This document shows positions 18,234-26,629 of a stretch of DNA of 64,000 nt, one piece after another. Source of the DNA: Flavobacteriales bacterium (GTDB lineage: Bacteria > Bacteroidota > Bacteroidia > NS11-12g > UBA955); assembly GCA_947496375.1 (NCBI GenBank), contig CANMCY010000006.1, positions 1 through 64,000 on the forward strand, in the 5' to 3' direction. Positions within the stretch are counted from its first letter, which is position 1. Each line of letters begins with the position of its first letter. The notes beneath the pieces were generated by a model. The model worked only from the letters and a program-made list of their open reading frames with translations, did no database searches and was not told where the DNA came from. The translations under genes were made by a program, and so were the position numbers.

Positions 18234-20510
18234 TTAAAGGTGTTTTTTGTGATGATGGTGTAGGGGTTTGATGATGACTATGCGGATGTTTCGACCCGGC
18301 ATGTCCATAAAATACCTGAATCGATCCATATAGCTGCGATAGCCTCGGTTAAGCAAGTTGTTTATTTCAACATGCCATCGCCATGAATTTTGTTTTTCCT
18401 GTGTTGATTTTACCATTAGGTGAAACAAGTGGTAGGCGGGGGGAGGAGGCAGGAAATCACTGCCCTTGTTATACAGGTTTTGCCTGCCTATATATTCATG
18501 ATGCAGCTTGTATGTCAGTCTTTTAAATTTCCAAGATAGTCTGTTTTGAATTCTGAACGGGGGTAAAAATGCCGGATATCGATTGTCTTGTATGTATTTC
18601 CCATGTACGTATTGAAGGTCATTCTGTATTTCCAACCGATTGAAAAGCATCGTTTTGATTTGCAGGTCACCTCCAACGTAACGCGCGTTGCCCTGCAGGT
18701 ATTCAAATCCGGGGAATGCGCCGCGCACTGTTTGAACTGCATCCCGCATGGGGGTGAGGTTGATGAATCCCGGCATGTAATTAAAAAAAGGGGATAGGTA
18801 TACTGTGAATTTTTGGTTGGGATGATATTCCCATTCCATTTCGGCACGGTAACTTCTTTCAATTCCGAGATTGCGGTTACCCTGCTCAAATGAAGCAGCC
18901 CCATGATGCACGCCTGCAGCATAAAGCTCATTTACCCAAGGCGCCCTCCACATGCTCGATAAATGCCATTGAAAAAAATGTTTTTCGGTTTGGATTAAAC
19001 CCGTGTAGGCAGCGCTGTAATGGATAAAAAATCGTGATTGCTGCTGCCAGGTGCCGTTAATCCGCTCTCGGGCCGAAATTTGTTTTTCATCCAAACGCAG
19101 ACTCAAAGTATGAGCGGTCTTTTCCCTATGTTTATGCAGAATGGCATAGGTACCGTTGCTAAAGCCCTGAAAATCCGGCAGAAAATAGAATCCGCCAAAA
19201 CGATGTAAATAACCTGTGACCTGATTGCCCCATTCCCACTGGGTTTCTGCTCCGGTTTTTATCACCTGTCTGTAAATAACTGACGGCGAAAGCAGGATTA
19301 AATCCAGTTGTGGAAAGTGGTTGTTGCTATTGCGGTGGAAATCAAACTCCCTACGCTGGTCATACTGAAATGCGTAGTGCCATTCCCGCTTTCCGTTGGC
19401 TGTGGCAATAATATTGGATCCCTGCAGCGTACCATGAATGGCAACCTGTCTGGGTTGTGCTATCCGGTATGTGAATTGATTGTCTGTTACAGGATCATCG
19501 CGATTGATGGCTTTGAGTAGATCTTCTGTACTTCCTGTGCGGGTTCCCCTGAAAATTCCACTTTCAAAACGGTAAAATTCCCCGTCCCAGCGGATTTCAC
19601 GGCTGTTTTTTTGTAGCGAATAGCCCCCTGAAACCGAAATTTCCGTCAGTGCGGTGTTTTCCAGCCACAGATCCGGAGTGCGGTAATTTCCTGATTTTCT
19701 CAATGCGGCATTGGCGAAAACAACCGGTGCTGCACTATCTGCCTTCTGAATAAATCGCAATGCATATCCTCCCTGATGTCCGTTGCTGTTGTAGGACACT
19801 GCCTGGTCAAGGTTTTGTTCTCCTTCATGCGCGTGGGTCTGTCGCTCCAGCCGGAGAGCTCCTCCAATCGCATCATGACCATATTTTAGGAGGTTGGCGT
19901 CTTTTATCCAAGCGATTTCATCAAATCCGCGGGCATCGGCCTCCGGATTATGGTCGTTTCCCCAGGTCTGCCCTTCCAGTCTGAATTGCCGGCTGATAAT
20001 GGGAAATCTGAGTCCATACATCCCATGCGCTATCGGTTTGCTTTGGTTTCTACCACCCTGCAGGATTTGAATACCGGGCAATGATGCACTGATGGTGCTG
20101 AGGTCACGGTCGTTCTCCTCCATAATTTTTTGACCATTCAAGGCCATTGCCGCCGATTTTTCTTTTTCGGCATGAATGGTAATGGTATCAGACCACGCAC
20201 TCACTGTAGACAAGTAAATTACAATCTGGGTATCGCTGTAAACGTATAATTCCTGATGCAGATGTTGAAATCCTTGTCTGTCTACTTCTATTAAAACAGG
20301 CCCCTGACACAGTCCGTTAAGCGAGAAAAAACCTTCTTTACTGCTTTGTGAATGCAGATGACCTGTTTCTACAAACACTTCAGCAAAGGGAACAGGAAGA
20401 CTGTCGTGAACATTTCGTATTTGTCCACGAACTACTGCATTGCATTTGTTTTGGGCCATGAGTGACCCAAAGGCAAGCAGGATGACACATCCCAGTGATA
20501 TACGTTTCAT
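18234..20510 (-). CDS. TonB-dependent outer-membrane receptor with His-rich C-terminus
   Basis: The 758-aa protein has a signal peptide (MKRISLGCVILLAFGSLMAQ), a carboxypeptidase-like N-terminal beta domain (VVRGQIRNVHDSLPVPFAEV), a plug domain (DLSTISASLPGIQILQGGRN) and a beta barrel. It ends PLHHHHKKHL. Many His residues also appear in plug and loops (THAHEGEQN, NDHNPEAD, NNHFPQ). Size is small for the phylum and close to metal or siderophore receptors such as ZnuD/CirA. Zinc or another transition metal as cargo is an inference from His content and the metal-like neighbours. It follows the His/Cys protein gene by 55 bases that contain two hairpins. Confidence 0.85.
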   Translation of the reverse strand: MKRISLGCVILLAFGSLMAQNKCNAVVRGQIRNVHDSLPVPFAEVFVETGHLHSQSSKEGFFSLNGLCQGPVLIEVDRQGFQHLHQELYVYSDTQIVIYLSTVSAWSDTITIHAEKEKSAAMALNGQKIMEENDRDLSTISASLPGIQILQGGRNQSKPIAHGMYGLRFPIISRQFRLEGQTWGNDHNPEADARGFDEIAWIKDANLLKYGHDAIGGALRLERQTHAHEGEQNLDQAVSYNSNGHQGGYALRFIQKADSAAPVVFANAALRKSGNYRTPDLWLENTALTEISVSGGYSLQKNSREIRWDGEFYRFESGIFRGTRTGSTEDLLKAINRDDPVTDNQFTYRIAQPRQVAIHGTLQGSNIIATANGKREWHYAFQYDQRREFDFHRNSNNHFPQLDLILLSPSVIYRQVIKTGAETQWEWGNQVTGYLHRFGGFYFLPDFQGFSNGTYAILHKHREKTAHTLSLRLDEKQISARERINGTWQQQSRFFIHYSAAYTGLIQTEKHFFQWHLSSMWRAPWVNELYAAGVHHGAASFEQGNRNLGIERSYRAEMEWEYHPNQKFTVYLSPFFNYMPGFINLTPMRDAVQTVRGAFPGFEYLQGNARYVGGDLQIKTMLFNRLEIQNDLQYVHGKYIQDNRYPAFLPPFRIQNRLSWKFKRLTYKLHHEYIGRQNLYNKGSDFLPPPPAYHLFHLMVKSTQEKQNSWRWHVEINNLLNRGYRSYMDRFRYFMDMPGRNIRIVIIKPLHHHHKKHL

Positions 20511-20523
20511 TTTTTTCCTGTAT

Positions 20524-20549
20524 TGATACCTTTCTGAGGCGAGGTATCA
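20524..20549 (-). promoter_or_regulatory. hairpin in the leader of the TonB receptor gene
   Basis: TGATACCT and AGGTATCA form a perfect 8-bp stem around a 10-base loop, 14 bases upstream of the TonB receptor ATG. No T-tract follows, so it is not a terminator. Possible mRNA processing or translation control element. Confidence 0.4.
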
Positions 20550-20551
20550 GC

Positions 20552-20575
20552 GCCCTGTTTACGGATTAACAGGGC
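20552..20575 (-). promoter_or_regulatory. second hairpin, spanning the stop codon of the His/Cys protein gene
   Basis: GCCCTGTT and AACAGGGC form a perfect 8-bp stem with an 8-base loop. The TAA stop (20568-20566) of the upstream gene lies at its stem-loop junction. Only two bases separate it from the next hairpin. No T-tract follows. Confidence 0.4.
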
Positions 20576-20874
20576 AAAACAGGCGGGGCTTTGTTTTGAT
20601 TAAGGCCACCGGTAATATAGGGAACGGGTGTTTCGCAGAACGGATAGGAAATGTATCGGTAACTGAAGTAATAGCGTACTTCCGGACTGCCAATATCATC
20701 GCTCAGCAGAGCGGACTGATTGCAAATGTCACAATCTTCTTCCAAGGAGGATTGTGCATGGTTGTATGTGCTGAATTCAGTATCATGGCAATCATGCAGC
20801 CAAGACCGGGGTGTTTGCACTAGCAGCGTGCAGAATAGAAAGAAAAGCGCGATATATTTACGCAGAATCTGCAT
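20566..20874 (-). CDS. small secreted His/Cys-motif protein of the metal locus
   Basis: The 102-aa protein starts with a hydrophobic signal segment (ALFFLFCTLLVQT). It then has a dense Cys/His/Asp region: WLHDCHDTE, a lone His, and DCDICNQS, giving a likely metal site. The end, NKAPPVLPC, resembles the 'GPP/APP' tails of small Bacteroidota proteins that sit next to TonB receptors. I know no biochemical function. Its ATG overlaps the stop of the upstream 108-aa gene (TAATG), and the TonB receptor follows. It may hand metal to or sense metal for the receptor; this is inference. Confidence 0.7.
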   Translation of the reverse strand: MQILRKYIALFFLFCTLLVQTPRSWLHDCHDTEFSTYNHAQSSLEEDCDICNQSALLSDDIGSPEVRYYFSYRYISYPFCETPVPYITGGLNQNKAPPVLPC

Positions 20875-21200
20875 TAGGCCATGGCCTGAAGCATATTGGT
20901 CATTTCCCGGATTTCATCCCTGTTGTAGGTGTTTTCCGATTTGATGGCCAGAGAAATCAGGTAGTTGAAGTTTTCTTCGGTGGATTCCCCATCCTCAAGA
21001 TAGGTAAGATCAAATCCATCATTGCTTTCCAGATGCTGCCAGCACAGTCTCAGTGCACGTGTTAGCAAAGGGTCTTCTTCTTTGAGAGCATATTCCCGGG
21101 CCTGCTGAAGGAGGGGAACGATTTTATCGGGCTGAATTCCGTTTTTTTCTACCTGCTTCAATATTTTATCCAGGATTGTATTGGCTTCTGCGGTGCGCAT
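20874..21200 (-). CDS. acidic 108-aa hypothetical protein, first gene of the metal locus
   Basis: I do not recognise this 108-aa protein. It is cytosolic by sequence, helical and acidic, starting MRTAEANTILDKILKQVEKNG and containing LQQAREYALKEEDPLLTRAL and YLEDGESTEENFNYL. No enzyme motif, CxxC pair or His cluster is seen. The ATG at 21200 is chosen because the TATATTTG promoter box lies upstream of it and any earlier start would precede that box. Its stop overlaps the next ATG by one base, tying it to the His/Cys protein and TonB receptor, but that may be operon convenience. Confidence 0.6.
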   Translation of the reverse strand: MRTAEANTILDKILKQVEKNGIQPDKIVPLLQQAREYALKEEDPLLTRALRLCWQHLESNDGFDLTYLEDGESTEENFNYLISLAIKSENTYNRDEIREMTNMLQAMA

Positions 21201-21221
21201 GTCTTTTCGTGAATTGGAATG

Positions 21222-21229
21222 CAAATATA
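21222..21229 (-). promoter_or_regulatory. -7 element of the metal-locus operon
   Basis: TATATTTG on the minus strand, exact TAnnTTTG match, ending 21 bases before the ATG of the 108-aa gene. An imperfect dyad (TGAATTGGAATGCA, 21210-21223) overlaps its edge and the expected transcript start. Confidence 0.5.
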
Positions 21230-21246
21230 ATAAAGGTGAAGTAAAA

Positions 21247-22146
21247 TTATCCTTTCTTGGCACTCAGACTCATTTTTAGCGGATATTTACCACTCACCAG
21301 CCAAACTCCGGTAATAATCATAAGCGCATACATCACTTTTTCAACAGAAATTTCATCCCTCCCCAGCAATACAGCAATTGCGGTAGCCAGCAGTGGTTGC
21401 AGGTATATGTATATGCCTACCAAAGATCCGGAAGCATGTTTGATGCCGTACATGTTGAGCAAATATACTAAAAAACTGGTAAAAAACAAAATATATCCGA
21501 TTTTCAGCCAGATATCACCCGGAATGGCGGTGAAATTGGTGTTCCATAGTGGAATGGCACCCAATGGGGCAATATAAATAAGTCCCATACCAAACATAAC
21601 CCTGTTCACTGTAATGGCGTGGTACTTATTGGCCAGTTTTTTGGCTAAAACCAGGTAAATGGCATAGAATAAGGCATTCACGGATACCCAGATATCGCCC
21701 ACCAGGGTTTCGGAAGTAAAATGAGCACCCTTTCCCCACATGAGCAACCATGCTCCAAGGGCCCCGATACCAATTCCGGCAGTCATGCCGGGCGATGGTT
21801 TCTTCTTTTGAACCCCATGTTCAATCAACGCCACAAAGAGCGGTGTTACCAGCATTAGTACCGCTCCATTAATGGGTTTGGTCATACTCAGTCCTTTAAA
21901 AAACATGAACATGTTGGCGGCAGTTCCAAAAAATGCGCACACGGCAAATCGCGTAAAATCTGAGCGCCAATCAATGGCCCTGTCGCGGATAAAAAGTGAG
22001 CAAATACAGAAAAGGGTAAAGGCAGTGAGTATTCTGAGCCAAACAAAGCTTTCTGCGGAAAGGTGCAACGGCATAATTTCACCTGCCCACGAAAAGAGAA
22101 TGGCATACAGGAATGATACCATAAATAGGGATAAGTGAACCTTCAA
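21247..22146 (-). CDS. EamA/DMT-superfamily transporter
   Basis: The 299-aa protein has about ten hydrophobic helices arranged as two EamA repeats, with SWAGEIMPLHLSAESFVWLR at the start of the first and a conserved KPINGAVLMLVTPLF in the middle. Members of this drug/metabolite transporter family export amino acids, metabolites or nucleotide sugars; the substrate is not predictable. Its ATG overlaps the end of the DjlA-like gene by 4 bases (ATGA), making it the third gene of a leftward operon with DUF4340. Confidence 0.9.
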   Translation of the reverse strand: MKVHLSLFMVSFLYAILFSWAGEIMPLHLSAESFVWLRILTAFTLFCICSLFIRDRAIDWRSDFTRFAVCAFFGTAANMFMFFKGLSMTKPINGAVLMLVTPLFVALIEHGVQKKKPSPGMTAGIGIGALGAWLLMWGKGAHFTSETLVGDIWVSVNALFYAIYLVLAKKLANKYHAITVNRVMFGMGLIYIAPLGAIPLWNTNFTAIPGDIWLKIGYILFFTSFLVYLLNMYGIKHASGSLVGIYIYLQPLLATAIAVLLGRDEISVEKVMYALMIITGVWLVSGKYPLKMSLSAKKG

Positions 22147-22877
22147 TTCCAGCCCCGCTTTCTTTTTATATTTTCATAGGCTTTTTGCACCGATAAAAAC
22201 TTTGCTTCGGCAGCTTTTTTTTCATTTTCTGTCAAACCAATTAACCTGTCGGGGTGGAATCGCATGGCCATTTTACGGTAGGACTTCTTTACTTCATCTT
22301 CCCCTGCATCGGGGTTCACATCCAATATTTTATAATCCGAATCGGGTGAAGTCACAAACATGGCCCTTAATGACAGAAAATCCGGGGTTGTAATGCCCAT
22401 TTGTGTGGCAATGTGCTGAAGTAACTGCAACTCAGATGGATTAATGTCGGAGTCTGCCCGGGAAATTCGAAACAAAACATGCAGTAATTCCAGTCGCTGA
22501 CTGTAGGCCATTTCACCACGTATTTGTCTGCATACAAATGTCACATCCTGCTTTTCTTTGAGCATTTCTCGCAGAATCAGCAGCAGGTGAGAAGCCCTTT
22601 GCTCTCCATAGGTGCGAACAAGCATGCGTTTTACCAGGTCAAGTTCACTGCGCATGGCCGATCCGTCAGCATTCATGATGGCGGCAATGAGTACTAGTAA
22701 ATGTCGGGTGAAGTCGGTGGGTGGTGCTTCGCGGTATGTTTCCCGCGTTTCCTGTCGGTTTCCTTCACTTCCGGCGTACTCTATGTACATTCCAATTAAA
22801 AATCCCACGATGGCACCAATCGGTCCCCCGGAAATTAAGCCAATGATGGCACCAATGATGGCAATGGAAATTTTCAA
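22143..22877 (-). CDS. TerB and DnaJ domain membrane protein (DjlA-like co-chaperone)
   Basis: The 244-aa protein has the DjlA layout: an N-terminal glycine-rich membrane helix (AIIGAIIGLISGGPIGAIVG), a TerB-like acidic domain (residues about 60-170) and a C-terminal J domain with HPD in MRFHPDRL. The J domain should stimulate a DnaK ATPase at the inner membrane. E. coli DjlA acts in envelope stress signalling; whether that applies here is unknown. It lies between DUF4340 (18 bases upstream) and EamA (4-base overlap). Confidence 0.9.
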   Translation of the reverse strand: MKISIAIIGAIIGLISGGPIGAIVGFLIGMYIEYAGSEGNRQETRETYREAPPTDFTRHLLVLIAAIMNADGSAMRSELDLVKRMLVRTYGEQRASHLLLILREMLKEKQDVTFVCRQIRGEMAYSQRLELLHVLFRISRADSDINPSELQLLQHIATQMGITTPDFLSLRAMFVTSPDSDYKILDVNPDAGEDEVKKSYRKMAMRFHPDRLIGLTENEKKAAEAKFLSVQKAYENIKRKRGWN

Positions 22878-22895
22878 GTCTGGTAAAAGCGGTTT

Positions 22896-23927
22896 TTATT
22901 GGGGTGCAATATCCTGTAAAGTTTTCATTCGGCTGTTCATGATGGCGCCTTGAATGACCCAGAGCTCCGGTTTACCTGCCACCTGCACCCAGTAAGTATC
23001 TGTTTCGAAATTGGGTACACTTCCGTCTCTTCTGTCGGGTGCGTAGGTTTCAACACTGGTTTTCATTCGAAACATGCGAATGCCCTGCTTCTTCCCGTTA
23101 ACATCGGTAATGTTGATAGAGAAGAAATGTCCGCCCCCAATAACGCTGTCACGCAAAACCTTCTTTCGATTGATACCTGCAGTTTCGCCATATTCGCGGG
23201 CAATGTTTTGAAACCTTTCAAGAAATGACAATAGACGGGTGTTGCTGATATTCTTTACTACAGCCCCTGAAACATTTCGCAACACAAGGGCATTGTTTTC
23301 CCTGCTGATGCTAAATCCTTTATCCGGCGTTTCCGGCCATGAAATTTCTACTTTTTGGATTTGCTCTGCGGGCACATCTATTATAATAGGAGATCTCCAG
23401 GCATCCATGTCTAGGGTGAAATAGGGGGTAAGGTATCCTTTGAAACCGGTAATTTCCACAATGCATGGTCGTTCCATGTCGGGATGATACATATAGGTGG
23501 CCTCCTGATTCGGCGTAGGATTACCGGCATAAAAGGAATTTACTTCAGTTCCACCACTGTAGAAAACTGCTTTTACTCCATTGAGCGCAATTTCGCGCGT
23601 TACGGGTTCTTTTTCTGCATCAGATACCGGTGACTTGATCTGGGCTTTTCGCAGAACCCAGTGCAGCAGCTCACGAATACTATGGGTGTCGGCGGGTTCT
23701 GTTAGCTTATTGTTTTTTACGAACCAACGGTCATTCTCCTTATATATAAGGATGTAATCAAGTTTGGTGTTGTTGGGTGAGAGTAAGATCTTATCAATTT
23801 TATCAGGGTTTTCCAGTCGAAAAGATTGGGAATCCATGGAATGTGTCTGATTTATGTTCCTTTTAAAGAGGAAAAAAGCCACGATTAGAAAAACAATGAT
23901 GGCGATGAGGGTTCCGATTTTTTTCAT
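22896..23927 (-). CDS. DUF4340 domain membrane-anchored protein
   Basis: The 343-aa product starts MKKIGTLIAIIVFLIVAFFLF, a single N-terminal membrane helix, followed by a long periplasmic domain with repeated beta-rich DUF4340 modules (DKILLSPNNTKLDYILIYKE, later QKVEISWPETPDKGFSI). DUF4340 proteins often accompany gliding/ABC-2 type transport genes (GldF/GldG); neither is adjacent here. The ATG at 23927 is chosen because a TAACTTTG box lies 8 bases upstream and the membrane helix starts there. First gene of the leftward DUF4340-DjlA-EamA operon. Confidence 0.8.
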   Translation of the reverse strand: MKKIGTLIAIIVFLIVAFFLFKRNINQTHSMDSQSFRLENPDKIDKILLSPNNTKLDYILIYKENDRWFVKNNKLTEPADTHSIRELLHWVLRKAQIKSPVSDAEKEPVTREIALNGVKAVFYSGGTEVNSFYAGNPTPNQEATYMYHPDMERPCIVEITGFKGYLTPYFTLDMDAWRSPIIIDVPAEQIQKVEISWPETPDKGFSISRENNALVLRNVSGAVVKNISNTRLLSFLERFQNIAREYGETAGINRKKVLRDSVIGGGHFFSINITDVNGKKQGIRMFRMKTSVETYAPDRRDGSVPNFETDTYWVQVAGKPELWVIQGAIMNSRMKTLQDIAPQ

Positions 23928-23935
23928 GGAAACCG

Positions 23936-23943
23936 CAAAGTTA
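23936..23943 (-). promoter_or_regulatory. -7 element of the DUF4340 operon
   Basis: TAACTTTG on the minus strand, exact TAnnTTTG match, 8 bases before the ATG at 23927. Confidence 0.55.
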
Positions 23944-24030
23944 AGAATGAAATTGAATGTGCGGATTGTGGGCTGAAAAAGTTGACATTGGGGTGTGGAA
24001 ACACCCTGTAAGAAAAAAGTGTGAATAAGG

Positions 24031-24073
24031 TTTTGAAAAATCAAAAAAAAGGACTATTTTTGCAGTCCTTTTT
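24031..24073 (+). promoter_or_regulatory. promoter of the tRNA-tuf-rpo unit with overlapping dyad
   Basis: TTTTG (24031-24035), 19 bases, then TATTTTTG (24055-24062): the best match to the Bacteroidota consensus on the plus strand. A perfect 10-bp inverted repeat, AAAAAGGACT (24046-24055) and AGTCCTTTTT (24064-24073), surrounds the -7 box so that the box forms the loop. First gene is tRNA-Thr at 24109. Confidence 0.75.
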
Positions 24074-24108
24074 ACGGCCCATGTACAATGAGCCGCGTTC
24101 TTTAACAT

Positions 24109-24181
<73 letters not shown>

Positions 24182-24205
24182 CAAAGCATTTAAAGGCAAG
24201 ACTCA

Positions 24206-24288
24206 GGGGAAATACCAGAGTGGCCAAATGGGGCAGACTGTAAATCTGCTGTCTTACGACTTCGGAGGTTCGAATCCTTCTTTCCCCA
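24206..24288 (+). tRNA. tRNA-Tyr (GTA)
   Basis: 83 nt with acceptor stem GGGGAAA/TTTCCCC, a long variable arm (class II) containing CTGTCTTACGACTTCGG, anticodon loop CTGTAAA (anticodon GTA) and T loop GTTCGAATC. Discriminator A; CCA not encoded. Confidence 0.96.
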
Positions 24289-24309
24289 CTAAACACCTTT
24301 AAATGCAAT

Positions 24310-24382
24310 GCGGGAGTAGCTCAGTTGGTAGAGCGACAGCCTTCCAAGCTGTAGGTCGCGGGTTCGAGCCTCGTCTCCCGCT
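24310..24382 (+). tRNA. tRNA-Gly (TCC)
   Basis: 73 nt with acceptor stem GCGGGAG/CTCCCGC, anticodon loop CTTCCAA (anticodon TCC) and T loop GTTCGAGCC. Discriminator T; CCA not encoded. Confidence 0.97.
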
Positions 24383-24460
24383 CCGGTTGAAGCAAACCGG
24401 GGCACTGATTTGCTTCAAAACGGTTATCGAAAGATGACCGGGTTCCGCAAGGTACCAAAA

Positions 24461-24535
<75 letters not shown>

Positions 24536-24567
24536 GAAACAGAAACAGACAAACTAAAAAAAAAAAT

Positions 24568-25752
24568 ATGGCAAAAGAAACATTTGACCGCTCCAAACCA
24601 CACGTAAACATTGGTACCATCGGTCACGTCGATCATGGTAAGACTACTCTTACCGCTGCAATTACCACCGTACTGGCTGACGCCGGACTTTCTGAAAAGA
24701 GATCTTTCGATTCTATCGATTCAGCTCCTGAAGAAAAAGAACGCGGTATCACCATCAACACAGCTCACGTTGAGTATCAGACAGGCAACCGTCACTATGC
24801 TCACGTTGACTGTCCAGGTCACGCTGACTATGTAAAAAACATGGTTACAGGTGCTGCCCAGATGGACGGTGCTATCCTAGTGGTAGCTTCTACAGACGGC
24901 CCCATGCCTCAGACTCGCGAGCACATTCTGCTTGCTCGTCAGGTAGGTGTTCCTCGTCTGGTGGTTTTCATGAACAAAGTAGACATGGTAGACGACGAAG
25001 AACTGCTTGACCTGGTTGAGCTTGAAATTCGTGACCTGCTGAAGTTCTATGAATTTGACGCTGATAATACTCCTATCATCCGTGGTTCTGCCTTGGGTGG
25101 TTTGAATGGTGATGCCAAATGGGTAGGTACCATCCGTCAGCTCATGGATGCAGTTGATAACTGGATTCCCGTTCCTCCCCGTCTGGTAGACCAGCCCTTC
25201 TTGATGCCTGTGGAAGACGTATTCTCAATCACAGGTCGTGGTACCGTTGCTACAGGTCGTATCGAGCGCGGTGTAATCAAAATTGGTGAGTCAGTTGATA
25301 TCATCGGTTTCGGTGCTCACATGACCTCTACCTGCACAGGTGTGGAAATGTTCCGCAAACTGTTGGATCGCGGTGAAGCTGGTGACAACGCCGGTATCCT
25401 GCTGCGTGGTATCGAAAAAACCGATATCCGCCGTGGTATGGTTATCTGCGCTCCTAAGTCAGTTTCTCCCCACAAGAAGTTCAAAGCTGAGATTTATGTA
25501 CTGAGCAAAGAAGAAGGTGGTCGTCATACCCCATTCTTCAACAAGTACCGCCCTCAGTTCTACTTCCGTACTACGGACGTAACAGGTGAAATTATGTTGC
25601 CTGAAGGAACTGAAATGGTTATGCCCGGTGATAACATTTCAATTACAGTTGAACTGATTCAGCCAATCGCTATGGAAAAAGGTCTTCGCTTCGCGATACG
25701 TGAAGGTGGCCGTACCGTAGGTGCTGGTCAGGTGACTGAAATCATCGAATAA
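24568..25752 (+). CDS. tuf: elongation factor Tu
   Basis: The 394-aa GTPase delivers aminoacyl-tRNA to the ribosome. G1 is [11 protein letters not shown]2 includes [10 protein letters not shown]3 DCPGHADY and G4 NKVDMVDD. Domains 2 and 3 follow ([21 protein letters not shown]-type end reading [14 protein letters not shown]). The ATG at 24568 ([10 protein letters not shown]) is the standard start; an upstream frame overlaps tRNA-Thr and is excluded. Codon use is very even and frequent-codon biased, as expected for a highly expressed gene. It is co-transcribed with four upstream tRNAs and followed by a hairpin and tRNA-Trp. Confidence 0.99.
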   Translation: MAKETFDRSKPHVNIGTIGHVDHGKTTLTAAITTVLADAGLSEKRSFDSIDSAPEEKERGITINTAHVEYQTGNRHYAHVDCPGHADYVKNMVTGAAQMDGAILVVASTDGPMPQTREHILLARQVGVPRLVVFMNKVDMVDDEELLDLVELEIRDLLKFYEFDADNTPIIRGSALGGLNGDAKWVGTIRQLMDAVDNWIPVPPRLVDQPFLMPVEDVFSITGRGTVATGRIERGVIKIGESVDIIGFGAHMTSTCTGVEMFRKLLDRGEAGDNAGILLRGIEKTDIRRGMVICAPKSVSPHKKFKAEIYVLSKEEGGRHTPFFNKYRPQFYFRTTDVTGEIMLPEGTEMVMPGDNISITVELIQPIAMEKGLRFAIREGGRTVGAGQVTEIIE

Positions 25753-25764
25753 TTTTTGACCTAG

Positions 25765-25788
25765 AGAGGGCGGTTATCCGCCCTCTTT
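25765..25788 (+). terminator. hairpin between tuf and tRNA-Trp
   Basis: AGAGGGCGG, loop TTAT, CCGCCCTCT: a perfect 9-bp GC-rich stem followed by a short T stretch (TTTAT). It looks like a partial terminator or processing site that could lower expression of secE and downstream genes relative to tuf. Confidence 0.65.
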
Positions 25789-25790
25789 AT

Positions 25791-25861
25791 ACGGGCATAG
25801 TTCAATGGTAGAATAGAGGTCTCCAAAACCTTTGATCTGGGTTCGAATCCTGGTGCCCGTG
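25791..25861 (+). tRNA. tRNA-Trp (CCA)
   Basis: 71 nt with perfect acceptor stem ACGGGCA/TGCCCGT, anticodon loop CTCCAAA (anticodon CCA), T loop GTTCGAATC and discriminator G as usual for Trp. Lies between tuf and secE, 14 bases before secE. Confidence 0.96.
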
Positions 25862-25875
25862 CTAATAGAAGCGCA

Positions 25876-26070
25876 ATGTTTGAAAGAATAGGTAATTATT
25901 TCCGCGAAACTCGTGATGAACTCCTTAACAAGGTGTCATGGCCCTCGTGGAATGAACTCACGGAAAGTACCTGGATTGTTCTGGTAGCTTCCGTACTTTT
26001 TGCCCTGATCATTTGGTCTATGGATCAGGTGCTGGGTCTTGCCCTCACCAATTTTTACAAACTTTTCTGA
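25876..26070 (+). CDS. secE: preprotein translocase subunit SecE
   Basis: The 64-aa single-span SecE has the cytosolic amphipathic helix (FRETRDELLNKVSWPSWNEL) with the family SWP motif, then one membrane helix (TWIVLVASVLFALIIWSMDQ). It clamps SecY in the SecYEG channel. The length is typical of short bacterial SecE. It is placed between tRNA-Trp and nusG as in most bacteria. Confidence 0.95.
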   Translation: MFERIGNYFRETRDELLNKVSWPSWNELTESTWIVLVASVLFALIIWSMDQVLGLALTNFYKLF

Positions 26071-26072
26071 AA

Positions 26073-26624
26073 ATGACGACTGCTGAAGAAAAACATAAAT
26101 GGTACGTTGTTCGTGCAATCACCGGTCAGGAAAAAAAGGTGAAGCACAACATCGAGGTTGAGCTCGAAAGAGCCCGCAAGCAGTCTTTTGTGCCCGAAAT
26201 TTTGATTCCAACAGAAAAGGTTTACCAAATTAAAAATGGCAAAAAAATTGCCAAAGAAAGAAATGCTTTCCCGGGATACATCCTTGTTAATGCTGATTTC
26301 TCAGACCCTGAGGTAATTCCGTTGATTAAATCTGTATCTGGTGTGGTGGGCTTTTTGGGCAGCAAGGATACACCCGTGGCTCTCAGACCGGCAGAATTGG
26401 GAAGAATTTTGGGTACAGCCGACGAACTCAGCGAGTCTGCTGCATCTTCTGAGGAACATTACATGGTGGGAGAGGCCGTTAAGGTAATCGACGGTCCTTT
26501 CAACGACTTTGATGGTGTGATAGAAGAAATAAACGACGAAAAGAAAAAGCTGAAAGTGATGGTGAAAATATTTGGTCGCCGCACTCCGCTCGAACTTAAT
26601 TATAATCAAGTACAGAAATTGTAA
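26073..26624 (+). CDS. nusG: transcription termination/antitermination factor NusG
   Basis: The 183-aa factor binds the RNA polymerase clamp helices and couples to Rho or ribosomal protein S10. The NGN domain begins [16 protein letters not shown] and contains [14 protein letters not shown]. The C-terminal KOW domain has [20 protein letters not shown]. The ATG at 26073 is chosen, two bases after the secE stop; an upstream in-frame ATG would overlap secE by 58 bases. Length matches the family. Confidence 0.97.
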   Translation: MTTAEEKHKWYVVRAITGQEKKVKHNIEVELERARKQSFVPEILIPTEKVYQIKNGKKIAKERNAFPGYILVNADFSDPEVIPLIKSVSGVVGFLGSKDTPVALRPAELGRILGTADELSESAASSEEHYMVGEAVKVIDGPFNDFDGVIEEINDEKKKLKVMVKIFGRRTPLELNYNQVQKL

Positions 26625-26629
26625 CAGTA

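Noticed and set aside
21210-21223. Fur/Zur operator TGAATTGGAATGCA overlapping the metal-operon promoter
   Set aside because: Only 5 of 7 pairs are symmetric; a dyad of that quality is expected by chance about once in two spacers of this length. Kept only as a remark.
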